DNA from: Mycolicibacterium cosmeticum
GTDB taxonomy: Bacteria; Actinomycetota; Actinomycetes; Mycobacteriales; Mycobacteriaceae
Reading direction: 5' to 3'
NCBI RefSeq assembly: GCF_000613185.1
Contig: NZ_CCBB010000002.1
Location: forward strand, 186,001 to 250,000
DNA length: 64,000 bases
Both the position numbers and the translations under genes were made by a program. This document shows, in pieces, positions 10,054 through 19,682 of this stretch. The notes under the pieces were generated by a model, which was given only the letters and a program-made list of their open reading frames with translations, was not told where the DNA came from and made no database searches. Every line of letters starts with the position of its first letter. Positions within the stretch are counted from its first letter, which is position 1.

Positions 10054-10959
10054 TTGGCGGCCTTCGCCGCGGAAACCGGCGAGTCCCGGCTGGCCCCGAT
10101 CGTGGGTCGGTTGAACCGCCCGATCCGGGTCGAGGTGACCGGCCGGCCCGGGACCGGGCGCGCCACGGTGACCGCCGCGCTGCGCCACGCGGGCCGCGCC
10201 GTCGTTCGGGGCCCGGCCGACGCCGCGGTATTGGTGGTCGCCGAGACCGTCAAACCCGAGGATCTGGCCGGTTGCGGCCCCAACTCCCTCGTCGTGCTCA
10301 ACAAACAGGACCTGCTCGGCTCGGCGCTGGCGCGCCAGGTCGCCGAGGTGCGGGCGCGCACCGGACGGCCGACGGTGCCGATGAATGCCCTGCTGGCGGT
10401 CGCCTCGACGGCCGCGCCGGACGAGGCGCTGCTCGGTGCGCTGCAAGCGATGGCCGTCGACCCGCCGGACCTGTCCACGACCGACGCGGTGACCGCCGGG
10501 CCGCACCCCGTCGACGCCGCGACCCGCGGGCGGCTGCTGGCCGTGCTGGACCGGTTCGGCATCGCCGCGCTCACCGCCGCGCTGCGGGCCGGCACGGATC
10601 CGGAGTCGCTGCCGGCCCTGATGCGCGAGCTCAGCGGCCTCGACGGGGTGCTCGACGCGCTCGATGCCGTGACGGCGCCGCAGCGCTACCGGCGCCTGCA
10701 GGCCGCGCTCACCGAGGTGCGGGCGCTGGCGGTGCGGTCCGGGAACGCCGAGTTGTGGGAAGTGCTGGCCTCCGACCGGGTGGTGCTGGCGGAGATGACG
10801 GCGGCGGCCGAGGTGCTGCGCGCCGACGGGTTGCCGGTCGGTGCGAACGCCGACGCCGGGCGCTGGAGCCGCTACGGCCGGGGGCCGCTGAACTCGCTGC
10901 ACCGCAGTTGCGCGAGCGCGCTGACCAGGGGATCGCTGCGGCTGGCGGCGCGCGGATGA
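10054..10959 (+). CDS. Degenerate P-loop G-protein, Rv0209-like (start uncertain)
   Basis: About 301 residues from the first conventional start (TTG). A Walker A-like loop, GRPGTGRATV, has Arg where the conserved Lys should be, and LNKQD matches the G4 motif NKxD, so it looks like a GTPase-fold protein with impaired nucleotide binding. The stop overlaps the ATG of a related second protein (ATGA). A good ribosome site, AAGGAG at 10027-10032, is 6 nt before an in-frame ATT at 10039, whereas the TTG is 21 nt away, so ATT may be the real start. Synteny (trmB, this pair, pckA) matches Rv0208c-Rv0211. Confidence 0.72.
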   Translation: MAAFAAETGESRLAPIVGRLNRPIRVEVTGRPGTGRATVTAALRHAGRAVVRGPADAAVLVVAETVKPEDLAGCGPNSLVVLNKQDLLGSALARQVAEVRARTGRPTVPMNALLAVASTAAPDEALLGALQAMAVDPPDLSTTDAVTAGPHPVDAATRGRLLAVLDRFGIAALTAALRAGTDPESLPALMRELSGLDGVLDALDAVTAPQRYRRLQAALTEVRALAVRSGNAELWEVLASDRVVLAEMTAAAEVLRADGLPVGANADAGRWSRYGRGPLNSLHRSCASALTRGSLRLAARG

Positions 10960-12377
10960 CCGCCCCGGAGGCCACGCGGGATCCCGAGCCGGACCTGACC
11001 GGCATTCCGGACGGCGTCGATCCCCCGGAGGTGGTGCACCGCGACGTCGTGCTGGTCGCCGGGCCGTGGCTGGCCGGGGCGTCGGCATTGGCCGCGGCGC
11101 TGCGGGCCCGGATGCCGGACCGGACCTTCGTCGAAACCGGTGACCTGGCGCCCGACCAGGCGCCCTCGGCCGTCGTCTTCGCGGTGTCGGCGGTGGCGCC
11201 GCTGACCGAGTCCGACGCGGTGTTGCTGGACGCCGCGGCCCGGCACACCGATCTGGTGGTCGGGGCGGTGACCAAGACCGACGTGCATCGGGGCTGGCGT
11301 GCGGTGCTGGCCGCGGACCGCGACGCGGTGGCCGCCCGGTCGCGGCGTTACGCCGGCATGCCGTGGGTGGGCGTCGCCGCGGCACCCGAGGCGGGCGAAC
11401 CGTCGCTCGACGAGCTGGTCGATGTGCTGTCCGAGCGTCTCGCCGACGCCGCCGCCCTTCACCGAAACACCTTGCGGGCGTGGGAAACTCACCTCACGGC
11501 GCGGATCGGCGAGCTGTCCGGCGCGCACCGGCCGGACGGCCGGGCGGTGCAGCTGCGGGCCGAGCGGGACGAGCTGCTGCGGGCCGGCCGGCTGCAGCGG
11601 TCGCAGCGCAACATCGCCCTGCGCAGCCAGGTGCAGCAGGCCCGGGTCCAATTGGGCTACTTCGCCAGGAACCGGTGTGCGTCGGTGCGCACCGAGCTGT
11701 CCGAGGACGTGGCCGACTGGAACGGCCGGCGAGCCGAGCGGCTGGTGTCCTACGTGCACCGGCGCTGCGCCGAGGTGGTCGGGGAGGTCGACGACGGCAT
11801 CACCGAGCACCTGACCGATGTCGCCACCGAACTCGGCCTGCCCGCACCGGAGGTGCCGCCGGCCGCGCCGGTACCGGACGCCGGTGCGCCGGGATTGCGG
11901 TCCAGGACGCTGGAGACCCGGCTGATGATGGTGCTCGGCGCGGGCTTCGGCCTCGGTGCCGCGTTCGCGGTGAGCAGGCTGTTCGCCGGCCTGGCGCCCG
12001 GGCTCACCGCGCTGGGGGTGGCGGTCGGCGCGGTCGCGGGCCTGCTGCTGACGGTCTGGGTGATCGGGATCCGCAGTGTGCTGCACGACCGGGCCGTGGT
12101 GGACCGCTGGGTCGGCGAGGTCACCGCGCGCCTGCGGGAAGCCACCGAGCAGCGTGTCGCGCACCGGGTGCTGATGGCGGAGGTTCGGTTCACCGGGGAG
12201 GCCGCCGCTCAGGACGAACGTGCGGCGGCGGCGCTGGCGCGGCGTATCCAGGAGATCGATGCCGAACTGGCCGATATCGCGGCGCTCACCGCGCGGTCGG
12301 CGGCCGCAGGTCAGCGCGAACTGCCGCGGCTGCGCACCGCATTGGCCAGGGTTTGTGCCGGGTTGGAAAGTGGGTAA
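10956..12377 (+). CDS. Degenerate G-protein with two membrane helices, Rv0210-like
   Basis: A 473-residue partner of the preceding gene. The N-terminal G-domain-like part keeps a G4-like TKTD (about residue 109) but the would-be P-loop, GPWLAGASAL, has no Lys. Next come coiled-coil regions rich in Leu/Arg/Glu, two adjacent transmembrane helices at about 325-370, and a final coiled coil. This layout recalls bacterial dynamin-like proteins, which often occur as tandem pairs in actinobacteria, but no GTPase activity is expected from the visible motifs. Start ATG overlaps the upstream stop. Function is unknown. Confidence 0.75.
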   Translation: MTAPEATRDPEPDLTGIPDGVDPPEVVHRDVVLVAGPWLAGASALAAALRARMPDRTFVETGDLAPDQAPSAVVFAVSAVAPLTESDAVLLDAAARHTDLVVGAVTKTDVHRGWRAVLAADRDAVAARSRRYAGMPWVGVAAAPEAGEPSLDELVDVLSERLADAAALHRNTLRAWETHLTARIGELSGAHRPDGRAVQLRAERDELLRAGRLQRSQRNIALRSQVQQARVQLGYFARNRCASVRTELSEDVADWNGRRAERLVSYVHRRCAEVVGEVDDGITEHLTDVATELGLPAPEVPPAAPVPDAGAPGLRSRTLETRLMMVLGAGFGLGAAFAVSRLFAGLAPGLTALGVAVGAVAGLLLTVWVIGIRSVLHDRAVVDRWVGEVTARLREATEQRVAHRVLMAEVRFTGEAAAQDERAAAALARRIQEIDAELADIAALTARSAAAGQRELPRLRTALARVCAGLESG

Positions 12378-12423
12378 TAAGAGGAAGCGGCCAACTGGAG
12401 TATCTGAATCGTTCTTGTGAGTG

Positions 12424-12441
12424 ATCGGACATTGTTCCGAT
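12424..12441. promoter_or_regulatory. Inverted repeat upstream of pckA
   Basis: ATCGGA - 6 nt - TCCGAT, with GTGA and TCAC flanks that extend the symmetry (one base out of step). It sits 104 bp before the pckA start, in the only intergenic space upstream of that gene, and is a candidate operator. The regulator is unknown. Confidence 0.35.
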
Positions 12442-12544
12442 TCACCACGGGTATGTCACGGGCGTTAACCTCTCCATAGGGACGACCGTGACCTACCAGT
12501 TATCGCCGATGCTACCGGCGCGTAACCTACGCAGGAGATATTAG

Positions 12545-14371
12545 ATGACCTCAGCGACCATTCCCGGTCTCGACAGTGCACCGACCAAACATCAGGGGCT
12601 GTTGGCCTGGGTCCAGGAGGTTGCGGAGCTGACGCAGCCGGACCGGGTGGTGTTCGCCGATGGCTCCGAAGAGGAATACGAGCGCCTGGCGGCGCAGCTG
12701 GTCGAGGTCGGCACCTTCCAGAAGCTGAACCCGGAAAAGCAGCCGAACTCCTACCTGGCGTTGTCCGATCCGTCCGATGTCGCCCGGGTGGAGTCGCGCA
12801 CGTTCATCTGTTCCGAGCGTGAGGTCGACGCCGGCCCCACCAACAACTGGATGGCGCCCGCCGAGATGCGCGGCATCATGACCGAGCTGTACCGCGGCAG
12901 CATGCGCGGCCGCACCATGTGGGTCGTGCCGTTCTGCATGGGCCCGCTGGATGCCGAGGACCCCAAGCTCGGCGTCGAGATCACCGACTCCGAGTACGTC
13001 GTGGTCTCGATGCGCACCATGACCCGGATGGGCGCGGCGGCGCTGGCGAAGATCGGTGACGACGGTTTCTTCGTCAAGGCGCTGCACTCGATCGGCGCCC
13101 CGCTGGAGCCGGGCCAGCAGGACGTGCCCTGGCCGTGCAACGACACCAAGTACATCAGCCACTTCCCGGAGACCCGGGAGATCTGGAGCTTCGGGTCCGG
13201 CTACGGCGGTAACGCCCTGCTCGGCAAGAAGTGCTACTCGCTGCGGATCGCGTCGGCCATGGCCCACGACGAGGGCTGGCTCGCCGAGCACATGCTGATC
13301 CTCAAGCTGATCTCGCCGGAGAACAAGGCGTACTACATCGCCGCGGCGTTCCCGTCGGCATGCGGTAAGACCAACCTGGCCATGCTGCAGCCCACCATCC
13401 CCGGCTGGCGCGCCGAGACCGTCGGCGACGACATCGCCTGGATGCGGTTCGGCAAGGACGGCCGGCTGTACGCCGTCAACCCCGAGTTCGGCTTCTTCGG
13501 CGTCGCGCCGGGCACCAACTGGTCGTCCAACCCGAACGCCATGAAGACCATCGCCGCCGGCAACACCGTCTTCACCAACGTCGCCAAGACCGACGACGGT
13601 GACGTCTGGTGGGAGGGCCTGGAGGGCGACCCCGACCACCTCATCGACTGGAAGGGCCAGGACTGGTACCGCGAGTCGGAAGACAAGGCGGCGCACCCGA
13701 ACTCGCGCTACTGCACCCCGATCTCGCAGTGCCCGTCGGTGGCCCCGGAGTGGGACGACCCGCAGGGTGTGCCGATCTCGGCGATCCTGTTCGGCGGCCG
13801 CCGCAAGACCACGGTGCCGCTGATCACCCAGGCCCGCGACTGGCAGCACGGCGTGTTCATCGGCGCCACCCTGGGCTCCGAGCAGACCGCCGCCGCCGAG
13901 GGCAAGGTCGGCACCGTGCGGCGTGACCCGATGGCCATGCTGCCGTTCCTCGGCTACAACGTCGGCGACTACTTCCAGCACTGGATCAACATCGGCAAGA
14001 ACGCCGACGAGTCCAAGATGCCGAAGATCTTCTTCGTGAACTGGTTCCGCCGCGGCGACGACGGCCGCTTCCTGTGGCCGGGCTTCGGGGAGAACAGCCG
14101 CGTGCTCAAGTGGGCCGTGGAGCGCATCGAGCACAAGGCCGACGGCAAGTCGACCCCGATCGGCATCGTGCCCACCGCGGCCGACCTCGACCTGGCCGGC
14201 CTGGACGTCGATGCCGCCGACGTCGATGAGGCGCTGGCCGTCAACGCCGAGGAATGGCGGGCCGAACTGCCGCTCATCGAGGAGTGGTTCGAGTTCGTCG
14301 GCGAGAAGCTCCCGACGGGCATCAAGGACGAGTTCGACGCGCTCAAGACCCGGTTGGCCGAGTCCGACTGA
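12545..14371 (+). CDS. pckA: Phosphoenolpyruvate carboxykinase (GTP)
   Basis: Converts oxaloacetate and GTP to PEP, GDP and CO2: the gluconeogenic step needed for growth on lipids. The 608-residue length fits the GTP family. The P-loop-like kinase motif [12 protein letters not shown] is near residue 270, and the metal/substrate region [20 protein letters not shown] lies near 500. GDDIAW and [13 protein letters not shown] are typical. The ATG is preceded by AGGAGA, 5 bases upstream. A rho-independent-like hairpin follows the stop. Confidence 0.98.
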   Translation: MTSATIPGLDSAPTKHQGLLAWVQEVAELTQPDRVVFADGSEEEYERLAAQLVEVGTFQKLNPEKQPNSYLALSDPSDVARVESRTFICSEREVDAGPTNNWMAPAEMRGIMTELYRGSMRGRTMWVVPFCMGPLDAEDPKLGVEITDSEYVVVSMRTMTRMGAAALAKIGDDGFFVKALHSIGAPLEPGQQDVPWPCNDTKYISHFPETREIWSFGSGYGGNALLGKKCYSLRIASAMAHDEGWLAEHMLILKLISPENKAYYIAAAFPSACGKTNLAMLQPTIPGWRAETVGDDIAWMRFGKDGRLYAVNPEFGFFGVAPGTNWSSNPNAMKTIAAGNTVFTNVAKTDDGDVWWEGLEGDPDHLIDWKGQDWYRESEDKAAHPNSRYCTPISQCPSVAPEWDDPQGVPISAILFGGRRKTTVPLITQARDWQHGVFIGATLGSEQTAAAEGKVGTVRRDPMAMLPFLGYNVGDYFQHWINIGKNADESKMPKIFFVNWFRRGDDGRFLWPGFGENSRVLKWAVERIEHKADGKSTPIGIVPTAADLDLAGLDVDAADVDEALAVNAEEWRAELPLIEEWFEFVGEKLPTGIKDEFDALKTRLAESD

Positions 14372-14388
14372 CGCCGATCTTCTGCACC

Positions 14389-14422
14389 GACACCGCCTCC
14401 GGCTCCGGCCGGGGGCGGTGTC
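14389..14422. terminator. Hairpin between convergent pckA and DUF2867 gene
   Basis: GACACCGCC pairs perfectly with GGCGGTGTC across a 16-nt GC-rich loop, 18 bases after the pckA stop, followed by GCCGTTTC. There is no U-tract, which is normal for mycobacteria. It can serve both converging genes. Confidence 0.6.
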
Positions 14423-14434
14423 GCCGTTTCGGGG

Positions 14435-15835
14435 TCAGTGCGCGCGTCGGCTGACGCGGCGCAGCGCACCGGCCAGGATGACCCGGTGTAGCGGATACAA
14501 CACATGCCAATAAGCCTGTCCGGCAAGGCCTCTCGGTGTGAACACGGCCCGCAGGTGTAGCCGGGTGCGGTGCTCGCCGAGGGGTTCGAGCCGCCATTCC
14601 AGCCACCCGCCACCGGGTGCCCGGGTTCGGGTCCGCAGCCGGACGAACCGCTGATCGGTCTGCTGCTCGACCAGCGGGCGGCGGCCGGTTCCGAAAGGAT
14701 AAGAGCGCCACGACTTCCCGGTGTCTGCCCGGTCGTCTTCTTCCAAGTCTTCCTGGAGGGCCCGCCACACCTGGTCGGCGGGGGCGGCGCAGTCGGTGTG
14801 GCGTTCGGCGGTGTAGACCGCCTGCCCGGCCCAGCCGGGGTCCGACGGCAGCGGGTCCGACGGCGCGCCCGTCGGGGACGTGGTGGCCCAGGTCGGGTGC
14901 CCTTCGCCGGTGGCGGCGTATCGCAGGGCCAATGCCACGGCCTGCCGGTAAGCCGTCGGCCCGCCGGGCGGCGGTGCGATGACGGCGTCGATATCATGTT
15001 CGGTGGCAACGGCATTGGTGCTCAAGGACTCGATCAGGGCGCGCCCGATGCTGCGCGGCACCGGTGTCACCAGGTCGATCCACAACCCGGCCAATCGCGG
15101 GGTGAGGACGGGCAGCACCAGGATCCGGCGCCGCGCCAGGCCGGCCACCTCGGCATAGATCTGCATCATCTCGCCGTAGCGCAGCACGTCGGGTCCGCCG
15201 ATGTCGTAGGTGCGGCTGCGGGGCAGGTCCGCAGTCGCCGCCTCGATCAGGTAGTGCAGGACATCGCGGACCGCGATGGGCTGGATGTGGTTGTTCACCC
15301 AGCGCGGTGTGGTCATCACCGGCAGCCGGTCCGTCAGGTGCCGGATCATCTCGAACGACGCCGAACCGGACCCGATGACCACACCGGCTTGCAGCACGAT
15401 GGTCGGGACACCGGAGTCGATCAGGATCTGCCCCACCTCGGTGCGTGAGCGCAGGTGCGTCGACAGCGGACCGGAGTCGGCGTGCAGGCCACCCAGATAC
15501 ACGATGCGGCCCACCCCTGCCCGGCGCGCCGCCTCGGCGACATTCTGGGCGCTGCGCCGCTCCTGCTGGATGAACTCGCCGGCGCTGTTCATCGAGTGCA
15601 CCAGGTAGTAGACGACGTCGACGTCGCGCAACGGCGCCTCGAGGGTGTCCGGATCCATCAGGTCACCGCGGAAGACCTGCACGTCGCGGGCCCACGGCAC
15701 CGCCCGGATCTTGTCCGGGTCGCGGACCAGCACCCGCACCTGATGGCCGGCGTCCACCAGTCGCGGTGTGAGGCGAGCGCCGATATATCCGGTGGCCCCG
15801 GTGACCAGCACCCGAAGTGGTCCGTCGTCCGTCAC
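14435..15835 (-). CDS. NAD(P)-binding protein with C-terminal DUF2867
   Basis: A 466-residue two-part protein. The N-terminal atypical SDR/NmrA-like Rossmann domain has VTGATGYIG at about residues 10-18. The C-terminal third from about residue 330 (DCAAPADQVWRALQEDLEEDD to the end) matches the DUF2867/SRPBCC-like domain that often follows such reductases in actinobacteria. The GTG start (MTDDGPLRV) is chosen because the fold begins at once; the upstream in-frame extension is Arg-rich. It is divergent from the fadD4-like gene. Substrate and reaction are unknown. Confidence 0.8.
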   Translation of the reverse strand: MTDDGPLRVLVTGATGYIGARLTPRLVDAGHQVRVLVRDPDKIRAVPWARDVQVFRGDLMDPDTLEAPLRDVDVVYYLVHSMNSAGEFIQQERRSAQNVAEAARRAGVGRIVYLGGLHADSGPLSTHLRSRTEVGQILIDSGVPTIVLQAGVVIGSGSASFEMIRHLTDRLPVMTTPRWVNNHIQPIAVRDVLHYLIEAATADLPRSRTYDIGGPDVLRYGEMMQIYAEVAGLARRRILVLPVLTPRLAGLWIDLVTPVPRSIGRALIESLSTNAVATEHDIDAVIAPPPGGPTAYRQAVALALRYAATGEGHPTWATTSPTGAPSDPLPSDPGWAGQAVYTAERHTDCAAPADQVWRALQEDLEEDDRADTGKSWRSYPFGTGRRPLVEQQTDQRFVRLRTRTRAPGGGWLEWRLEPLGEHRTRLHLRAVFTPRGLAGQAYWHVLYPLHRVILAGALRRVSRRAH

Positions 15836-15945
15836 TGGTCTCCTTGCGGGCCTCGAATCGAGCGAGCAAACCGGTATTCCACCGTAGCGCCGAACCGAAA
15901 CCGGCACGTGGTCCCGGCCGAAGAAGGTGTGGCGGAGGCCACCAC

Positions 15946-15976
15946 TTGACAGGTGTCAAACGCGGCATCGTAGAGT
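15946..15976 (+). promoter_or_regulatory. fadD4-like promoter with embedded operator
   Basis: TTGACA-GG-TGTCAA (15946-15959) is a perfect 6-2-6 inverted repeat whose left arm is itself a consensus -35. The -10 TAGAGT (15971-15976) ends 6 nt before the ATG, so the mRNA is probably leaderless. A repressor bound at the repeat would cover the -35. The -35/-10 spacing of 19 bp is long. Confidence 0.5.
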
Positions 15977-15982
15977 CAGCCC

Positions 15983-17503
15983 ATGCAGATCCGTGAAACC
16001 GCGCTCGCGACGCCCGACAAGCCGGCTGTCGTCCTCTACCCGGCAGGCACCGTGGTCACGTTCGGTCAGATGGAGGCCCGGGCGAACCAGCTCGCGCACT
16101 ACTTCCGCAGCCGCGGCCTGCGGGAGGGCGACGCGGTCGCCATCCTGATGGAGAACACCGAACACATGCACACGATCATGTGGGCGGCGCGCCGGAGCGG
16201 TCTGTATTACGTACCGCTGAACACGCATCTGACCGCCGCCGAGGCCGCCTACATCATCGACAACAGTGCGGCCAAGGCGATCGTCGCGTCGGCCGCGCTC
16301 CGGGACACCTGTGCCGCCCTGGCCGAGCACCTGCCGGGCGGGTTGCCCGAGATCCTGTTGACCACCGCCGACGATCTGGACGGCTGGGCGCGCTATCCGC
16401 AGGCCGTGCAGGATCTGCCCGAGACCCCGATCGCCGACGAGATCGAGGGTGATCTGCTGCAGTACTCCTCGGGCACCACCGGCCGCCCGAAGGGCATCAA
16501 GCGCGCGTTGCCGCACCTGCCGCCGTCGGAGGTGCCGGGCATGATGGCGATGCTGGTCGAGTACTGGATGGGGCCCGACGCCGTGTACCTCAGTCCGGCG
16601 CCGCTGTACCACACCGCCCCGTCGGTGTGGTCGCTCAACGCCCTCGCCGGTGGGTTGACCGTGGTGGTCATGGAGAAGTTCGACCCGGAGGGCACTCTCG
16701 AGGCCATCGCGAAACACGGTGTCACACATGGGCAATTCGTGCCGGTGATGTTCACCAGGATGCTCAAGTTACCGGCATCGGTGCGTGAGTCCTATGACAT
16801 CTCGTCGCTCAAGCGGGTCATGCACGCCGCGGCCCCGTGCCCGGTGGAGATCAAGAAGCAGATGATCGACTGGTGGGGGCCGATCGTCGACGAGTACTAC
16901 GCCTCCTCGGAAGCCATCGGCTCGACGCTGATCAGCGCCGAGGAGTGGCTGGCCCACCCGGGTTCGGTCGGCAAGCCGATGGTCGGTGCCATCCACATCC
17001 TGGACGAGGACGGCAACGAGCTGCCGCCGGGACAGCCCGGCGAGATCTACTTCGAGGGCGGCAACGACTTCGAGTACCTCAACGATCCGGACAAGACGGC
17101 GTCCTCGCGCAACACACACGGCTGGCTCACCGTCGGCGATATCGGCTACGTCGACGACGACGGGTACCTCTACCTGACCGACCGGCGGCACCACATGATC
17201 ATCTCCGGCGGGGTGAACATCTACCCGCAGGAGGCCGAGAACATGCTCGTCACCCACCCCAAGGTGATGGACGCCGCGGTGTTCGGCATCCCCGACGACG
17301 ACATGGGCCAGGCCGTCAAGGGTGTGGTGCAGACCGTCGACCCGGCCGACGCCACCGAGGAATTCGGCCAGGAGCTGCTCGGCTGGCTGCGCGACAAGCT
17401 GGCGCACTACAAGTGCCCGCGGTCCATCTCGTTCGAGGCGCAGCTGCCGCGCACCGATACCGGCAAGCTCTACAAGCAGGAGCTGATAAACAAGTACTCG
17501 TGA
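15983..17503 (+). CDS. fadD4: Acyl-CoA synthetase, FadD4-like
   Basis: ANL-superfamily ligase that activates a carboxylic acid as the acyl-AMP and then the CoA thioester. The 506-residue protein has the P-loop YSSGTTGRPKGIKR (about 164-177), the A5 motif YYASSEAIGSTLI, the A7 region TVGDIGYVDDDGYLYLTDR and the A10 lysine in TDTGKLYKQ. Position downstream of pckA matches FadD4 (Rv0214). It overlaps an enoyl-CoA hydratase gene by 4 bases, suggesting paired activation and beta-oxidation. Chain length is not predictable. Confidence 0.85.
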   Translation: MQIRETALATPDKPAVVLYPAGTVVTFGQMEARANQLAHYFRSRGLREGDAVAILMENTEHMHTIMWAARRSGLYYVPLNTHLTAAEAAYIIDNSAAKAIVASAALRDTCAALAEHLPGGLPEILLTTADDLDGWARYPQAVQDLPETPIADEIEGDLLQYSSGTTGRPKGIKRALPHLPPSEVPGMMAMLVEYWMGPDAVYLSPAPLYHTAPSVWSLNALAGGLTVVVMEKFDPEGTLEAIAKHGVTHGQFVPVMFTRMLKLPASVRESYDISSLKRVMHAAAPCPVEIKKQMIDWWGPIVDEYYASSEAIGSTLISAEEWLAHPGSVGKPMVGAIHILDEDGNELPPGQPGEIYFEGGNDFEYLNDPDKTASSRNTHGWLTVGDIGYVDDDGYLYLTDRRHHMIISGGVNIYPQEAENMLVTHPKVMDAAVFGIPDDDMGQAVKGVVQTVDPADATEEFGQELLGWLRDKLAHYKCPRSISFEAQLPRTDTGKLYKQELINKYS

Positions 17504-18384
17504 CCGAAGTGGCGCTGCCCCCAGGCATTCTGGTGGGCATCGGCACGCCCGCGGATCACCTGACCTTCACGCTCACCGAGCGGCCCTCCGCCGACCCGCG
17601 GATGGTCACCGTCGCATCCGTCGAGCAGACCGTTGCCGAATTGCGGCAGCGGTGCGCCCGCTGGCCGCACGCGGCGGCGGTGTGCGACGACGTGCTGCGG
17701 GCCCTGGATCCGGCGGCGCCGGCCTTCGGCGGGGTGATCACCGAATCGCTGGCGTACTCGACCCTGCAGGCCGGGCCCGAGTTCGCCCGCTGGCTGGCCG
17801 AACGCGGCCCGGTGGCGCTGCCCGTGCTGCCGGACCCGGTTCAGGCCGACCGTGACGGCGGCACCTTGTACGTGCGGTTCAACCGGGCGCGGCGGCACAA
17901 CGCCTTCACCACCGACGCCCGCGCTGCCTTGCTGGAGGCACTCGAGGTGGCGCGCGTCGACGACAGCGTCACCGAGGTGGTGCTCTCCGGCAACGGCCGG
18001 TCCTTCTGCAGCGGAGGCGATCTGGCCGAGTTCGGCACCTTCGCCGACCCCGCGGCCGCGCACCTGGCCCGCACCCGGCACAGTCCCGCGCTGGTGCTCG
18101 ACGAGCTCACCGCCCGGCTCGGGGTGCGGTGCCGCGCGGTGGTGCACGGCCAGGTGCTCGGCAGCGGACTGGAAATGGCCGCCTACTGCGGTCGGGTGCG
18201 CTGCCACCCCGATGCGGTCCTGGGGCTGCCCGAACTCGCGCTCGGGCTGATCCCCGGCGCCGGGGGGACCGTGAGCATCACCCGCCGGATCGGCCGCTGG
18301 CGCACCGCCTACCTCGTGCTGTCAGGCCGGACCATCGATGCGGGCACGGCGCTGGCGTGGGGTCTGGTCGACGAGATCGGATGA
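17500..18384 (+). CDS. Enoyl-CoA hydratase/isomerase family protein
   Basis: A crotonase-fold protein of 294 residues. The N-terminal ~110 residues are divergent; the core contains the oxyanion segment SFCSGGDLAEF and PELALGLIPGAGG, with Glu in the hydratase catalytic position. The GTG start overlaps the FadD TGA (GTGA), so the two are translationally coupled and probably act in sequence on one acyl chain. The extra N-terminal part is not typical of EchA hydratases and may form part of an acyl pocket. The gene ends 2 bases before a large palindrome. Confidence 0.82.
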   Translation: MTEVALPPGILVGIGTPADHLTFTLTERPSADPRMVTVASVEQTVAELRQRCARWPHAAAVCDDVLRALDPAAPAFGGVITESLAYSTLQAGPEFARWLAERGPVALPVLPDPVQADRDGGTLYVRFNRARRHNAFTTDARAALLEALEVARVDDSVTEVVLSGNGRSFCSGGDLAEFGTFADPAAAHLARTRHSPALVLDELTARLGVRCRAVVHGQVLGSGLEMAAYCGRVRCHPDAVLGLPELALGLIPGAGGTVSITRRIGRWRTAYLVLSGRTIDAGTALAWGLVDEIG

Positions 18385-18385
18385 A

Positions 18386-18415
18386 CCTATATGTGCGCAA
18401 TTGCGCACATATAGG
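18386..18415. promoter_or_regulatory. 30-bp perfect palindrome, ArsR-type operator
   Basis: Two 15-base arms, CCTATATGTGCGCAA and its exact complement, abut at 18400/18401. The AT-rich ends and dyad symmetry suit an ArsR/SmtB winged-helix dimer. A CATACT -10 (18417-18422) follows at once and ends 6 nt before the MFS start, so the palindrome covers the -35 zone. The likely binder is the ArsR protein encoded downstream in the same operon. Confidence 0.75.
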
Positions 18416-18428
18416 GCATACTGGGCAC

Positions 18429-19682
18429 ATGATCCTGCGCCACCCTGTCTTCCGGCGGCTCTACACCGCCCAGGTGACGGCCCTGGCCGGAACCGGGTTG
18501 CTGACCGTCGCGCTCGGTCTGCTCGCCTTCGACCTCGCCGGTGGGGCGGCCGGCGCGGTCCTGAGCACCGCGCTGGCCATCAAGATGGTCGCGTACGTGT
18601 TCGCCGCCCCCGTCATGTCCGGTCTGACGGCGAGACTGCCCCGCAAGGCCGTGCTGGCCGGGGCCGATATCGTGCGCGCGGTGGTGGCCTTGGCGCTGCC
18701 GTGGGTGGATCAGGTGTGGCAGATCTATCTGCTGGTCTTCGTCCTGCAGGCCGCGTCGGCGACGTTCACCCCGACGTTCCAGTCCGTGATCGCCGATGTG
18801 CTGCCCGACGAACGCCAGTACACCCGCGCCCTGGCGTTGTCCCGGCTGGCCTATGACCTGGAAGCGCTGCTCAGCCCGCTGCTGGCCGCGGCGCTGCTCA
18901 CCGTCATCACCTACCACGGGTTGTTCGCGGGTACCGGTGCCGGATTCCTGGTGTCGCTGGCGCTGGTGCTGGGCACCGCGATCCCGCGCCAGCCGGCCAC
19001 CGGCGCCTCCGCACCGCTGCTGTCGCGGATCTCGATGGGTACCCGAATCATGCTGCGCAGCAGCGAATTACGGTCACTGCTGGCGATGAACGTGGTGGTG
19101 GCGTCGGCCACCGGGTTGGTGGTCGTGAACACCGTGGTGTACGTACGCGGCCGGCTCGGCGGCGGAAACGCCGACGTGGCACTGCTGCTGGCCTGCTACG
19201 GCGCCGGATCGATGGCGCTGGCCCTGCTGATTCCGGTCGTGCTGGGCCGGGTGGCCGATCGCACCGTGATGCTCGGCGGCGCGGTGCTGGCGGCGGCCGG
19301 GTTGGTCGCGACGGCCATCCTGCTGGCGACCGGGTCGGTGGGCTGGCCCGCGTTGACGGTGTTGTGGATCGTCCTGGGCGCGGCAACGTCGATGATCAAC
19401 ACGCCGGCCGGGCGGCTGCTGCGCCGCAATGCCGGCGAGCACCGCACGGCGGTGTTCACCGCGCAGTTCTCGCTGTCGCATGCCGGGTTCCTGATCACCT
19501 ATCCGGTGGCCGGGTGGGTCGGCGCGGCGGTGGATCAGGCGGCGACGGCCGGGATTCTCGCTATTCTCGCTACATTCGCGGCGATCGCCGCGGTGCGGAT
19601 GGCAGGGACGGCACGGAGGGGCGGGACGGCCGATGAGCAGGGATCCACTCCCGCGCGGACCGAAGCCCTCGCTGGTCCATGA
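18429..19682 (+). CDS. MFS exporter, probably Ni/Co or other metal efflux
   Basis: A 417-residue major-facilitator protein with about 12 membrane helices, starting MILRHPVFRRLYTAQV. The start is set by a leaderless -10 just upstream; longer frames run back into the hydratase gene and the palindrome. The last 50 bases overlap an ArsR gene whose product keeps the NmtR-type metal ligands, which points to metal efflux (NreB-like MFS pumps are the known analogue). There is no His-rich tail, and other cargo cannot be excluded. Confidence 0.8.
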   Translation: MILRHPVFRRLYTAQVTALAGTGLLTVALGLLAFDLAGGAAGAVLSTALAIKMVAYVFAAPVMSGLTARLPRKAVLAGADIVRAVVALALPWVDQVWQIYLLVFVLQAASATFTPTFQSVIADVLPDERQYTRALALSRLAYDLEALLSPLLAAALLTVITYHGLFAGTGAGFLVSLALVLGTAIPRQPATGASAPLLSRISMGTRIMLRSSELRSLLAMNVVVASATGLVVVNTVVYVRGRLGGGNADVALLLACYGAGSMALALLIPVVLGRVADRTVMLGGAVLAAAGLVATAILLATGSVGWPALTVLWIVLGAATSMINTPAGRLLRRNAGEHRTAVFTAQFSLSHAGFLITYPVAGWVGAAVDQAATAGILAILATFAAIAAVRMAGTARRGGTADEQGSTPARTEALAGP

